A stretch of 64,000 nt of DNA. Source: Solanum dulcamara (Eukaryota > Streptophyta > Magnoliopsida > Solanales > Solanaceae). Positions within the stretch are counted from its first letter, which is position 1, and the number at the start of each line of letters is the position of its first letter. Below, piece by piece: positions 26,301 to 41,300 of this stretch. The position numbers were made by a program, and so were the translations under genes. Location: positions 38,681,286 through 38,745,285 of the forward strand of contig NC_077245.1 in assembly GCF_947179165.1 (NCBI RefSeq), written 5' to 3'. A model generated the notes under the pieces. That model was not told the DNA's origin, searched no databases, and saw nothing but the letters and a program-made list of their open reading frames with translations.

Positions 26301-29300
26301 TATTTCCGTAGCCATTTCATTCTTAAAGCTTTACTTTGATTCTTCAGATTCTTGATCCCCAATCCTCCAAATCCCTTCTCATTGATCACTGCCTTCCATT
26401 TGACTAGGTGGTAACCCTTCCTGTCTTTGTTCCCTTGCCATAAGAATTTCCTCCTGATGCTATCCAACCTATTGATGATTCCTGTTGGGACAGGAAATAA
26501 TGACATCATATATGTTGGAAGTACATCAATCACAAAGTTTATCAAAGTCAATCTTCCAGCCAGTGACAAATATTGGGACTTCATAGACTTGGGTGCTGTT
26601 TGGCCACAAATATATTTGGGAAAAACTTGAAAAGAACTTCGGAACTAGCGTTTGACCATATAACTTGCCACTACTTGGCAAATATATTTGACAAACATCC
26701 AAGTTCTCAAGTTCTAGAAAAACTAGAATTTGGGCCAAATTCTAGTATTTGAGAATTTTTTTAAAATTTTAAAATTAACCCAAACTTTATATTTTATAAA
26801 AACACCCATCATTTTTAGTTTTGGACTAAATTTCAGTTCTAGTTTGTTGTACAAAATTTATACTGTTATATACATATTTTATACAATTTTTATCCTAGGT
26901 TGCTCTCCTAAATCACTTCCAATTACAAGTACTAATAATAGTTTTTCATATACAAATCAATGGTTTTTTTTTCTTTCTCCTTTTTCAAATTCATATTAAT
27001 TGTGTTTGTTGTCATGACTTTTCACGCAACATGTTCATTATAAAATGATAATACAAACTTTTGGGTATTTTTAATAATTTTAAAGCTTATGAGTATAAAT
27101 CACATTTTTTAAAAGGTCAAATATTTCTCCCAAAATCTATGGCCAAATGCATGGTGAATCTTCACCCAAACCTTCATTGAAAAATGACTTGCCAAAAATA
27201 TTTGGGAATTTGTGGCCAAACGCTAGCTTAGACTTGGCCCTCAAAGGCAATCCAAGGTAGATAGTTGGTAGAGCACCCACTTCAGACCCTAAGATTGTTT
27301 TTAAGATTTCCATGTTTGGCACTTCATTAACCGGGTATAGGAACTAGGAAGCTTTTCCTCCAGTTAACATGTAAACCTGACATTCCTTCAAATATTACCA
27401 AGATCACTCGGAGTATTTTGAGATGCTCTTCATCAGCATCACAAAATATAAGTGTGTCATCTTCATACTGAAGGTGAGCTATCTTCAAGCTATCCCTTCC
27501 AGCCCTAGCAACTTCAATTCCTCTTAACCAACCTTCCCTGTTTGCTGTCAAAATCATGTTGTTCAGTCCCCCCGTGACTAAGAGGAACAACAATGTTGAT
27601 AGAGGATTATCTTGTCTTAGGTCCCTCTGTGAATTAAAGTATCTGCTGGTGAACCATTAATCAGTACAGAGAAGTTGTTGAAATGCAAAATTTAATTCAC
27701 TGATTCCATTTGTGACCAAATCCCACCTCATTTTTTTTGGTTTCGATTTTAGTCGGTTCTTTCGGTTTTCTCGGTTTTTTGATTTTTTTACAATTACACT
27801 GTGGTTGAAAAAGAAATCAAATTGAAGAGGTTGTTCCCTTGATCGTGTGATTTAATGCCGTAGTTGAAGTTCTCAATTGAAGGTTGTTCCCTTGATCGTG
27901 TGATTATATTGCTTAATGGCATCTCAAAGACATTTGATGAAATAAAATCAGAAAAAATAAGCTATACAATGGCTTCTTTAAGACATTGTCTTAGGAAAAC
28001 ATATCAAAAACTCAAAAAAAGACAACACATGTCAATTGTTTTAGTCACATTACAAGCCCAAATATGAAATAACATATGTAAACAGTGAAAGTTATAAACT
28101 AATTTAAAAAATACTTACAAAAGATATTATAATAAATATTTTTTGTGTATAAAAAATTTAAAATTATGTATATATTATGTCAGTTTGGTTTTGATTTGGT
28201 TTTGATTTTTTTCTATTAATACCAAACCAAACCAACAACGATCGGTTTATTTTTTTCAACACTAAACCAACCAAACCAAACCACAAATTGAGTTTTTTTG
28301 TCGGTTTGACTTGGTTCGTTTGTTTGATTTGACTTGACGGTTTTACTTTACACCCCTAGTTGTAGCAATGTTGTCCAGAGTATCCAACTTCTCTAGTAGA
28401 CTCTTTCTTTGTTGACCCAGGTTTCCATGCTCACTTCTACTCCTTTTTTTCAGTTTATGTTTCAAGGCTTTTAATTTGGAAGCTAGGAGATAATCAGGTC
28501 TCCCCTCATAATCAAAAGAACTCCACCACACTTTCACTCTATTAATGAAACCTTCAGTGCCACGCCGCCAATTCTCAAACTTGAAATAACTCTTGTTAGT
28601 CTTCTAGGAACCTCCTTGAATTGCAATTTAGAAGTGCCATTCTTTCTGGAATGGACAAAAAACAAAGTATCACATAAACAGGAAAGGAGAGATTATTATT
28701 ATATACTCATATTTCTTCCATTTCAAAAATAGGAGCATTTATTTTAAATAATTTTGTGTTTACTGGTTTTCTTTCTTTCTTATGATTAGTACAAGTATTT
28801 TGTTATAGAAAAATGTTTTCTAAATTCCTATATTCTTTTATTATGTAAAAATTGAACAAATCACGGATTCCATCATATTCATATGTGTGGAAAGATACTA
28901 ATTACTCTTTATGATAGTAGCTATCAATTTATAATTAATATATATATACCTAGTAATAAATAAAATTTAATATATGTATATGGACATATATTTGTTACAC
29001 ATTAGAACATGTTTATCTAAAAAGGTTTATTTAATCAATATTGTTAACTTCATTTTAAAATTAAAAAAACAATCTATGTAATTTTACTTGTGCAATCAAA
29101 ATGACATGGAATTACATTGTAATTATGTTATGAAAAAACAAAAAATCATGTAATTTGTAATTCTTCCCTAGTAATTACACCAAATCTAATTACAAGGTGT
29201 TCTTCTCAATAAGCTTGCCCCTCTTCTACCATACTTCCAAAGAAAACAACAACTTCGTTTGTTTAGTCAAATACTCAAAGCAAGTGTTTTGGAAAGACCA

Positions 29301-32300
29301 ACCACATGATAGGTCTTTTTCATGTCTATGCCAAGTCTAAGTTTGTTCAGTTTCACGTAGTTGAATGCAAAGAGGTATTCTCAGTTTCACCTAGTTTCTA
29401 AGTTCATGTTTTCTTAAGTTTTCCTTTTTGTTAAAAGAGATGTGGTTTTGATGAAGCAAGAGGAAAGAAAATTACACAAATAAAAGATGTTTCTTAATAA
29501 ATGTGAGTGTTACTATGCTGCAAAATAGATAGTCTCTTAAATGGCCGTAGTTTGGCTTCTTGGTCATGTTTACAAACTCCAACAACTTGCCAAACAATTA
29601 TCTTTACAAGTTGCTATACTTTGCTCAAACCATGTTTGTTTAACTTCTACCGCTGTTGGCATAAAAAAGTAGTTGGCTTTCTTGCTAGATTGAAAAATAC
29701 TGTAGGGAGAATGAAACAACTTTTAAAATGCTTCTTATAAGAATGGACCTTGGCCAACCCTAACTCAATCCCAAAAAGCAGCTCATGAGGTGAGGATTGC
29801 CCTAAGTCATATAAGGAGCCTAATATATAATCCGACAACTGGTTTGAAAAACTCAATATGAGAAGATATGACACTTAAGCTGTATTCAACCTTAAAAGTT
29901 AGGTCATGATGGGCGGAATGCCCAAGACAATATAAAGAGACCACAATCCATTCTCAATCTGTGTGAGACTTGACATGACTCCAACTTTGTTTGTTTAGTC
30001 AAATACTCAAAACAAGTGTTTTGGAAAGACCAGCCATTTGATAGGTCTTTTTCATGTCTATGCCAAGTTTAAGTTTGTTCAGTTTCACGTAGTTGAATGC
30101 AAGGAGGTATTCTCAGTTTCACCTAGTTGCTAAGTTCATGTTTTCTTAAGTTTTCCTTTTTTGTTAAAAGAGATGTGGTTTTGATGAAGCAAGAGGAAAG
30201 CAAATTATGTGACATAAATGATGTTTCTTAATAAATGTGAGTGTTACTATGCTGCAAAATAGATACTCTCTTAAATGGCCGTAGTTTGGCTTCTTCGTCA
30301 TGTTTACAAACTCCAACAACTTGTCAAACAATTATCTTCACAAGTTGCTATACTTTGCTCAAACCATAATTGTTTCATTTCTACCGCTGCAGGCATAAAA
30401 AAGTAGTTGGCTTTCTTGCTAGATTGAAATATACTGTAGGGAGAATGAAACAACTTTTAAATTGCTTCTTATAAGAATGGACCTTGGCCAACCCTAAATC
30501 CCAAAAACCAACTCATGAGGTAAGGATTGCCCAAAGCCATATAAGGAGCCTAATATATAATCCCATAACTGGTCCGAAAAACTCAATATGCTCCTATGAC
30601 ACTTGAGCTGTATTCAACCTTAAAAGTTAGGTCATGACGGGAGTAATACCCAAGATAATATAAAGAGAGCACAACCCATTCTCAATCTATGTAGGACTTG
30701 ACATGACTCCACACCTTCGGATCGGACAATTAGAGGGTGGATAACATAACATGAACTTAATTTTGAGAAACACAAGAAAGTGTCTGATGGGTCTAATGCT
30801 GTTACCATGTCAAAAAATGGATCTTAGGTTTAATTCAACTTCAAAAGTTAGCTCACGAGAGGAGGATCACCCAAAACCATTTTAGGAGACTACAACCTAG
30901 TCCCTCAAACAAAAGGAAATGAGTTGTTATCTTCTTTTAAGAACTTTGAACAATCCTCATGAGCTACCTTTTGAGGTTGAATTAGGCCCAAGGTCCATTT
31001 GTTAATATGGTACCAGAGTAGACAAAATTCCTATGTTCAAATCTCACCACGTCCCATAATCAGAAAAATATTTTTCATGTGCTTGGCTCATCAAATAGAA
31101 TCAAACTTTCATGTGTGGGGATGTGGCGAAAACATATATGTAAGTAAATCAAAGTAAACTTTCTTTAATATCTTTAGTTTTTAGATGAGATGACCACCCA
31201 TTTCAACGTGGTATTAGAGCAGACAAAAGTTTTGGGTTTGCGCATCGTTGCCATCCACTATAAAAAAAGAAGTTCCACAAGCCCAAGAAAAGAATCAGGC
31301 CTGCACGTGAGGGTGTGTGTGGAGGACACAGTTAATAAATTTAAAAGTGTTCTCTCTACAACTTAAGCTTTTAGACGAAATAGTCACACAAATTTAGTGG
31401 GGTATCAGAGCTAGATAGACTCATTCCTATTCTTGGTGTACCCAATGCTAGCCCCCTATGTTTGCCATCCATGTTTCAGATGCCCAATCTTGGTTTTGAT
31501 GGAGAGTGTTAGGTATCTCACATTGGTAAATCAAGTGTTGTCTCCTCATATGTTCTTGAACAGACCTTACCTCATAACTAACTTTTTGGGTTGAGTTAGG
31601 TAACTGCTTCCTTTTTGTTCCCTTTCTTAAAGGGGTAGAAACAAGTGAGAGTGAGATCACTAACTTGCTTAGACATCAAACTATTTAGTGACTAGATCCT
31701 TTTCTCTAGTAAGTATAGTCAACAACATAATACACAATATAGTCTCACAAGTGGGGTCTGGGAGGGTGGGATGTGTGCAAACCTTACCTTTACCTTTGTG
31801 GGCCGGAGAGGTTGTTTCCAATAGACCCTCGACTCAAGAAGTCAATTCACAGAACACGTTTGAAAGAAATACAAGATTTAAAAAGCTATGCTAAAATATT
31901 GATAAAAGAGAAATATTGACAATAAAGTAGTAAAGACAACCAAGGTAAAAGGAACTGTAATATTAATAAAAATCAAAAAATGAGATAATGTTAGCATAAT
32001 AATAATAATTTTAATAATAATAATAATAATACGCGCTCTAGATTGTAATCCTTGATTTCCATGTTCTATCTAGGGTCATGTCCTCAATGAGCTAAAATTG
32101 TGTTATGTTCTGTCTAATCATCTCTCTTCAATTCTTCCTCGGTCTACCTCTACCTCTCCTCAAACCCATCATTGCTACCCTCTCACACCTCCTCACTATG
32201 ACATTTGTGCTCCTCCTCTTCACATGCCTGAACCATCTCAACCTCGCTTCCCGCATCTTGTCCACCACGGAAGCTACTTCCACCTTGCGCCATATCTTCG

Positions 32301-35300
32301 TTCTTAATCTTGTCTCTCTTAGTGTATCCATCTAAGTATCCTCATTATCGCTAACTTCATATTCCGAATGTGAGAGATTTTTATTGTCCAACACTCCACC
32401 CCGTACAACAATCCATAGGAAGTACAATCATCTGACAATTAGATCTTGAGATGGTTGTATAAGTTTTTGGTATTCAGCTCAACTTTGGGAATAATTATGT
32501 TAATACATCTCCTGTATCAATGTCTCCCAATGTAGACATCAAGAGCTTGAAGGGCTTTAATGAAGCATGGAGTAGTGAAGACTTCAAATCTACAACATGC
32601 TCAAGTGGACATTCATGATGGCATTGGTTCTGCAATTTGACCAAATTGTGGCAATTTTTGCAATTTCTTTCCCTTCCTTCATTTATTGTCTAGCTTGGGG
32701 TTAGTTATGTAATTAATGACCTACACTAAGCCCTAGTGTAAATAGTATTTTTCCTTTCTACTTTAGATTAGCTAGGTTTGGATCAATTCCTTATTGAACC
32801 TTTCTTGGGTTCATCTCTAGGATGGTTTCCATGTATGAGTTCATTATCTTCCCCAGTGGATCAATTCTGATGATGAAATGCCAGTTTAATTGTCAGACAG
32901 ACTTTTCTTATCTTAGAATTTTCTGTTCTCCCCAATTTTATCTATACTTCTATCCTTCTGTTTTACCTAATTTCCTATTTACTTGTTTGATTTCCTTGTT
33001 ATTAGATCTTGGTATCTTGGTTGCTATCAAATATAGATGGATGTGCTCATATGTCTTAACCAAAGGCTGTGCACATGTTTTCCACGTAACATAACTTTTG
33101 TCAAGGGTGTAGTGGAGAGAAAGATCTGGAACTCAACCTTCTTTATTTGCTCTGACAGGGAGTCATTGACTCCTTTTTCTTTAGGACCAACTTTTTATAT
33201 TTGGCCCTGTTTTTTGTGTATAAAAAGAAAAGAGGATATGAAAGTTGGCAGGTGTAATAGTTTCCTCTGTACAATCAGAGATCGGAAAGTAGAGAGGTAG
33301 CTATGTGGATTCAAAAAGACAACAACAGCAAGTGTCTCCTCATAAGTCAGATCTCTGAGCCATTTCACACATGCAATTGTTACCTCAACCATGGTTGTTC
33401 ACTCTTACCTTCCTGCATTTACACTCTAGTCCTTATGCTTTACGGAATTGGAAGTGTTTCTTGATTCTTTTCACTTCCAATTTTATCCTTTAAATTGGTT
33501 GAGATTGAGTTAGTCGAGGCTGGAATAAAAGTGATGAAACCCTTAGTTGACTCTTGGGGAGGTTGAGAATAAGAGTTCAGATTGCATTTATATCTGCTTC
33601 AACTTTGGGGAAGAACCATAAGTTTTAGAGATTTTATGCCCATTAATGTGAAAGTCTCCAAGAAATGGAAAATTGTCGGTTCTCACTATGGAATCTTGTT
33701 GAGAATACTGGAATTGATGATGAGACTTTTGTAATCCTGTTTTCCATCTGTTTTCATGGCATGTCAACAATTGTTTTGGCTATTGATTTTTCTTGCTGAT
33801 AATATTTTGTGTGGTTAGGGTGTTTGTTATTCTCTTCTGGACCTTGGTGGCTATATGCACGATGAAATGAATTCATCAACAGAACACCTGCGGTATGGCT
33901 ATAAGTTCATTAATGAACCCCCTCTCCTGTTTTCAATTGAACTTTATCCTATATGCTTGTTACTTAATCACCAAAATAAATCATAAAGTCTCGGTAAAAT
34001 ACCATGTCTTTTCATTGAATAACACCCCTTCTTCAACTGCAGTGTTAATGTGGCTGAAATAATTTGTGCTTGGATCAAGAGTCTGTCTCCTAATTGCTCT
34101 GGTGTGGCGTTGATGTCAATGGGAGTTAACATTTTAGCAAAGATGTTAAAATGGTAAACCTTTTTGTCTATCAAATTATTAACTTTAACTGTGGTTATTT
34201 CTCTGGCTCCCTTTCAATGCTACTGAATCGAAAATTTTGAAGAGAAACCTACTATATTGCTTTTTCATTATCTGTCTTTAGGTTTATGTTCTGTTGGGTT
34301 ATTGCATGAACATTATGTGGTCAGAGGAAATTTAAATAGTTATTGAGTTGTGTTTATCTCACTGTCGGATAAATAATGGAATCTACCATGAGGCACTTTA
34401 TTACTATTTTGTCGTTTAGTTTGCTAGTTAGATTTTCTAATTCTTAACTTTTCTTATTGCAGCTCACCATATCATGTTTCCAGATTGATTGTCCAGGCAA
34501 ATATCTTTGATGTTGCTTTTAAGACGAATCCCTTCAAAGTTGGCTCCAATGGCTTATCGAGGTGAGATGGATCCACCTTTCTCCTACTTCATATAGAATT
34601 TCCGTCCTAGTAAACGTTTATGCATTTTGTGGGCACAATCTAGTGTATTTGTCAGGTTACTTGTGATTGGTTAACTGCAACCTTTTGAGTAATTTTGAGT
34701 ACAATCTGATTACGATTGTGCTAGTGGCTTTTGACTGCTATAAACAACTATGATCATAACCCTGGATCCAAAGTTGTGGCCTAGTGGTCAATGAAGTGGT
34801 TGACAACCCCTATGTCTCAGGTTCAAAACTCAGCGGAGACAAAAAATACTAGGTGATTCGTTCCATCTGTCCTAGCCTTGGTGAATGAAGTTACCCGGTA
34901 CCTGTTACTGGTGCGAGGTGGCAGGTATCTCATGGAATTAGTCGAGGTGCGCGAAAGCTGGTACGGACACCACGGTCACCAAAAAAAGCTATGACCATAA
35001 ACTTTTGAGTAATAATATACAATGAATTGATTTCTAGATTGCTGTCCTTTGAGCTTTCCCTTCATGCCCTCTATATGAATCAAGCATCCCTGGACCTGGA
35101 ATGGGTTGATTATATATGGCTAGGCTTGCAAAGCCAAACCCTCTCACCCATGATGCACAAGGCTATATGGTGAAGGACACTTTGAATATGGGGTTTTTTC
35201 TTTTGTTATACTCTTAAATAGATTTGATCGCTATAGAGTAATTTTCAATGTGGAGAGGGTTCTAAACCCAAATTCAGTCATTCTCTGTTTCAAAAGTACC

Positions 35301-38300
35301 AAAAAAGTTTATGTTGCGAAGGGCATGGTCCCTTTTATAATAAAGTAAAAGCTTCCCGACCAGAGCAAATTTGAAGACTTTAATTAGTTTCTATTTTGAT
35401 TTTTTGTGATAATGGGCTTCTATCAATATCTTCCGTTTGTTGACTTACATTTTACTTTTTGTGTTGTCTACTTTTCGTTTTTTTTTTGTTATTGTTGTTT
35501 GCATTCAAGATTGAATCTTCTATCAGATGTATTAGTTGTCTGCAATCTACAAAAAACTGATGTGTACTATACCTTGGACAACATAGTTTTTGTTCTTATA
35601 GTTTGCTGTTTTGCCTGATGTCTTTAACTGCATCAAGGAACTTCTGTAATTCTTGAAAAATTAAAATTATCTGGACACTTTATTCTGTGTTTTTTGGGCT
35701 GCTTTAGTGGATCGTGGTTGCTTTCTGGTCGGCTCGAGAAAATGCTTTTGATCGACTGTGAGCAGAATGATTGTCAATTGACACTTTCAGGCATGTTCTT
35801 TAGTTGTATTTATTTACTTATGTTTAATGTGTTTGTACTTTGTATTTTATGTAAAGTTATTGTTCTAATTGCTGTTATACCAAGGGTGTCTATTTCTTCT
35901 GTCACAGGATCATATATATATCGCTTCTTCTGTCTAATCCAATATGTATCTCATTTTCATTGGCCATTAGTCATGGCGGCCTATTTTGTTTGATTGTGTG
36001 ACTTGATTCTTTCTGCAGTTTTCTGTAGGGTCCCTCTTACACGCTATCTTTTGATCTTCAGTGCTTGACTTCACCATGCAGCTTGTGGATTCTGGAATGG
36101 AAAATGATGTTGTCCTTGCACTAGTCATTTTCTCCATTCAGTATGTCCTTGTTAATCATGAATTCTGGAATTATAAAATCAAGCACACTCGGTGGAAGGT
36201 GACACTGAAGGTACTCCTTACATTTTCTATAATTTAAACAGCTAAGCTCGCTTAAATGACATGATATTTTCTGCTTAAAATAGGCCTGGTTGGAGGTTAG
36301 GCAACCTTTTTGCTTAAGAATCTTTTTGGATGCTGTTTTTGTTAGTCTCCTTTACTGAGATTTTATAGAATAGGAGGGTTACAGATGGGGACGGATATGT
36401 AGGACCGAGGGAGTTCATCCGAACCACTTTTGGTGGAAAATTACACCATTGATGCATATTAAAACTATTTTTAGGTATATATCTATGATTCTAGGACTCT
36501 CCATTTTCTGTGCCACACCCGTGTCAACATGACATGAGTGTGGGTGTGGGATCCGTACCCTATTTGGTCATTTGATTTGACAAAAGTCGATGGTGAAATT
36601 CCATGTAGATTCAGTGAATTGTGTAATCAAAACAAAAACTAAGGTGAAATTAAAGGAAATGGAATACCTTGTATATAAATTTGTATATTACTCATTTTCC
36701 TTTTATATCCTTCCAGTGTTCTCCTTTTGATCAATGTTTTCTCCTTAAATTTTCTAGATAATGTCTTACAATTTAGGTTTTATAACTCTAGATTTAGATA
36801 TTTGAATTATCTTTACCTGAATCCCCGCACTCATATCCATACCTGGATCCATATCCTTGAATCTTAAAAATTAATATCATGAAGGATAAATCCGCACCCG
36901 AGTCTGAGCAACATAGGTTTATGTAGTAGATGCTGAATCCCCTTCAGCTTCTTCGTGTGTGTAACTTCTTCATATTTTGAATACTCTTAGTGAAAATCCT
37001 GGTCCCGTCATTGGTTATTGAAGTTCCATTACAATAATAATTTTTTACTTTGGACAAATTTGAGGAATGTCATGTTTATTTAATTTAATTCATGCACTAA
37101 ATTTGGCTGTCGCTTTTTCTTTTTGAGAGATCACGTCACTAATCTGCATAGAGAATTTTTGGAAATTGTATAAAGAGATTTTGACAGTAGATGATAGTAC
37201 ATGGAAAATATTGCATTCCAAAGTACCAAAAAAGTTGTTTAAGCAACACTTAGTTGAATTTTATTCCAGACTCAAAAAAGTGGATACATGATACATTTTA
37301 GACCTAAGAAGTAGTTTAATGCTTATTGAATTATATCTCAGACACAATGGAGGCTACTTTGCTTGGATCCTTCAAATATGTTATGAGGTGCGTGTTGGAT
37401 CCTCCAAAGTTTATGCATTTTTGGAGGATACAACATGTGATAGCATTTTTGAAGGATGTCGGATCTGATCAACAAACATTGGAGGTTTATCATTGGGAAC
37501 TTAGCCCTGTATTGTGGATTGCACAATGTGGTTATAGTTCTTTGAGAGCATAAATAATTTTTAGTGATGTTTTAATTTGTGAACTAAGCTTACCAGCTAA
37601 TCATATGTTTGTCTCTTATGCTCCAATTCATACGTCGAGATGAGTATATTATTTGATTGGATGAGATGTGGCTGATGCACAAATTTAGTGGTTATTGAGC
37701 TGTTGTATTTGCTAATGTCTTGAACTGGCGGATTTTTCTTGTCACGCACTAACCTTGGGAGGCACAACTAGCACCCGGTGCCACACTTGACCTTGAGCCC
37801 ACCCTGCTGGACATGTACACTACTGCATATACCAACTACTCTTAACAAATACAAACAAGTATATCTTAGCTTATTAGGAGCCTTGTTTGGCAAGGCCACG
37901 ATAAGATAATCTTGCAACAATAGTAATTGAACTTTCCAAATAGTTCACAAAAAATATATAATAATCGCTATGCGGGCTTTCAAGGCCACCATATTATCTA
38001 TAACACAAAATTGCTATGCAGGCTGTTGAGGCCACCATGATATTAGGACCACGATGGCTAGATTTATTACAAAGTCCAACAAATTTGCCATGCTGATAGT
38101 ATAAAAGTAATAAGTCCAACACGACTGACAACGTACAACTATACAATCCCAAGAGTAATATAGTTGGGACCTACCCATCAACCATATACAACAAAAGACT
38201 GCTACAACTTTGCATTTGGCAACTCCGAAGAAAATGGAGCTTATCAATTAGCTGGACCTCGACAACACTATTGAGGTGACGTATCTACCTGATTGTCAGG

Positions 38301-41300
38301 ACTTGCAGACATGAATGTAGTGCAGTGTTTTGGATGACCCAAGGCAACAAAGGTTTGCCTCGCCTTGTGGTGGGACGAGAGATGAGATGCGAGAGGCGAT
38401 GCATTCAACTTTTTGAAGTGAGGCGTAAATTAATACCAAAAACTTAAAATATTTAATTGCATAAATAACAACTAAAATCTCAATAGCAATAACAACATAT
38501 TAGCAAATATTTCAATTCAAAAACTAAAATAGATGGTAGATACTAAAAGTCGAGAACTTGAATGACTCAATAACTCATAAGAAAAGCAATACTAACACAT
38601 TGGAACATTTGCTTGTATGAGAAATGCGTGCAATCTCAATAATATGCCTATTTTTTTCTCAATCCCATTTTGTTGTGCAATATTAGAACAAGATCTTTGA
38701 TGAGGAATTCCATGGGAAGACAAATTGTTTAAATTGAGATGATAAATATTCACGTGCATTATCACTACGAAAAGTTCGAATAGAAACATCAAACTTATTT
38801 TTTATTTCAAGACAAAGTTTGAAATATGAAAAATATTTTAGAATGATCTTTCATTAAGAATATCTAAGTGCACCTTGAGTAATCATCAATGGAAGTAACA
38901 AAATACTTGAAACCTAATGTAGAACTGGCTTTACTAGGACCCCAAATATCAGAATGAGCTAAATGAAAAAGAGACTCAAAATGATTGTTAAGACTACGTG
39001 GAAAAGTAGCTCGAGTGTGCTTCCCCAATTAATATGACTCACAATCTAACTTAGACAATTTGGACAAGCTAGGTACCATTTTTTGAAGTTTGGATAAACT
39101 AGGGTGTCCCAATCATCTGTGGATTAAATCTGGAGAGTCTGAGACTGAACAAACTGTAGTGGATCTGTGAGAACAACAATAACAACAACATACCCAGTGA
39201 AATCCCACAAGTGGGGTCTAGGGAGGGTAGGATGTACGCAGACCTTACCACTACCTCATAGAGGTAGAGAGGCTGTTTCCGAAAGACCCTCAACTCAAAA
39301 GTCACAGTTCCGAGTACAAGAGAAAAATAATATATATAGCATAATGAAAAAAATAAAATAAATAATAAAAATAAATATAAATAGATAAGTAAATAAAAAT
39401 AAAAATAAAATGCAATGCAATGCAATGCAAAATTTACAAGATAAGAACAATAACTATAGCTATAACTATAGAAAAGTACTGCGATAATCAAAGGCAATAT
39501 CAAGACAACTATAAAGGCACGCTTAGACCTACGACCACCCTAAACCGACACACGACAAGACACCATTCTATCCCTACTAGCCTTCTATCCTAATCCGCGA
39601 CCTCTACTCTTTTCTTTCTAAGGTCATGTCCTCGGTGATATGGAGTAGTGCCATATCTTGTCTAATCACCTCGCTCCAATACTTTTTCGGTCTACCCTAC
39701 CCCTACACATAGCCCCCAAATCCAACCGCTCGCACCTTCTGACTGGGGTGTTGACACTCCTCTTCTACACATGTTGTAACCATCTCAGTCTTGCTTCTCT
39801 CATCTTGTCGACCACAGATGCCAGTTTCACCTTCTCCCGAATAACCTCATTTTTGATCTTATCACTCCTAGTGTGTCCACACATCCATCTCAGCATCCTA
39901 ATCTCCGCAACATACATCTTCTGAACATGAGAGTTCTTTACTGGGCAACACTCCACTCCATATAACAATGCTGGTCTAACCACCATTTTGTAGAACTTAC
40001 CTTTAAGTTTAGGTGGTACTTTCTTATCACACATGACTCCAGAGGCTAGCCTCCATTTCAACCATGCTGCCCCAATGTGGTGCATGACATCATCATCGAT
40101 GTCCCCACTACTCTAGATGATGGATCCAAGATATTTAAAGCTTTTTGTCTTGGGATAGGTTGGGTGGCAAGCCTCACTACCCTCTTCATCTATCACAACA
40201 CTAAATTTGCACTCCAAGTATTTTGTTTTGGTCCCGGTCCTGCTCAATTTGAACCCTTTGGACTCCATCGTTTGTCTCCAAACCTCCAACCTATCAATAA
40301 CTCCGTTTCGAGTCTCATCAATCAAAGCTATGTCGTTCGCAAATAACACACACCATGGGACCTCCTCCTGAATAGACCGTGTCAGCTCATCCGTCACCAA
40401 GGAAAAAAGAAAAGGGCTCAGCACAAATTCCTAATGTAGTCCTACCTAAACAGGAAAATACTTGGAGTCACCTTCCACCTTCCTAACCCGAGTCTTGGCT
40501 CCAGTATACATGTCCTTTATCGCCCTAATATACACCATCGGGTCACCTTTAGCCTCCAGACACCTCCAGAGAACATCACTCGAAACTTTGTCATAAGTCT
40601 TTTCAAGGTCAATGAACACCATATAGAGATCCCTTTTTCTTTCTCTAAATTTCTCCACCAGTCTCCGCATAAGATGGATTGCTTCAATAGTCGATCGTCC
40701 CACCATGAATCCGAACTGGTTCTCTGAGATTGACACTTCTCTCCTCACCCTCATCTCCACCGTTCTCTCCTAGATCTTCATAGTGTGGCTTAGTAGTTTG
40801 ATATCCCTGTAATTATTACAGTTTTGGATATCACCTTTGTTCGTGTACAATAGAACCATAGTACTCCACCTCCATTCATCAGGTATCTTAGCAGTCCTTA
40901 AAATAACATTAAACAACTTAGTCAACCACTCCAAACCTGCTTGTCAGTGGTTTTCCAAAAGTCTACCGGAATCTCATTGGGCCCGGTCGCTCTTCCCCTT
41001 CTCATCCTGCTAATAGCACGTCTAACCTCCTCAACCTTAAAACACCTGCAGTACCCAAAGTCTCGAAGACTATGAGAGTACGCCAAATCACCCAGTACAA
41101 TGTCTCTGTCTCCTTTTTTATTTAGGAGTCTGTGGAAGTAAGCTTGCCACCTTTGCTTGATTGAGGTCTCATGTAGTGGATCTGTGAGAATTGAGATAAT
41201 AAAGTCCATCTGACTCATGCCCCTTAAAATCATCCTTTCCGTACTGAGGTCCTGTATAACATTGAAGTCACTAGAAAATAAGACGAAACAATTTGAAGCC

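Larger units (their letters stand above)
23606..28625 (-). mobile_element. L1 LINE relic, antisense, interrupted three times
   Basis: In reverse order: 28620-28350 is the linker ([20 protein letters not shown]); 27722-27240 is reverse transcriptase ([36 protein letters not shown]); 26592-26190 follows ([40 protein letters not shown]); 26085-25903 ([20 protein letters not shown]); and 23760-23606 is the [14 protein letters not shown] end. Inserts at 23772-25544, 26593-27228 and about 27733-28350 separate the pieces. The catalytic box reads YEDD instead of YADD. Confidence 0.82.
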
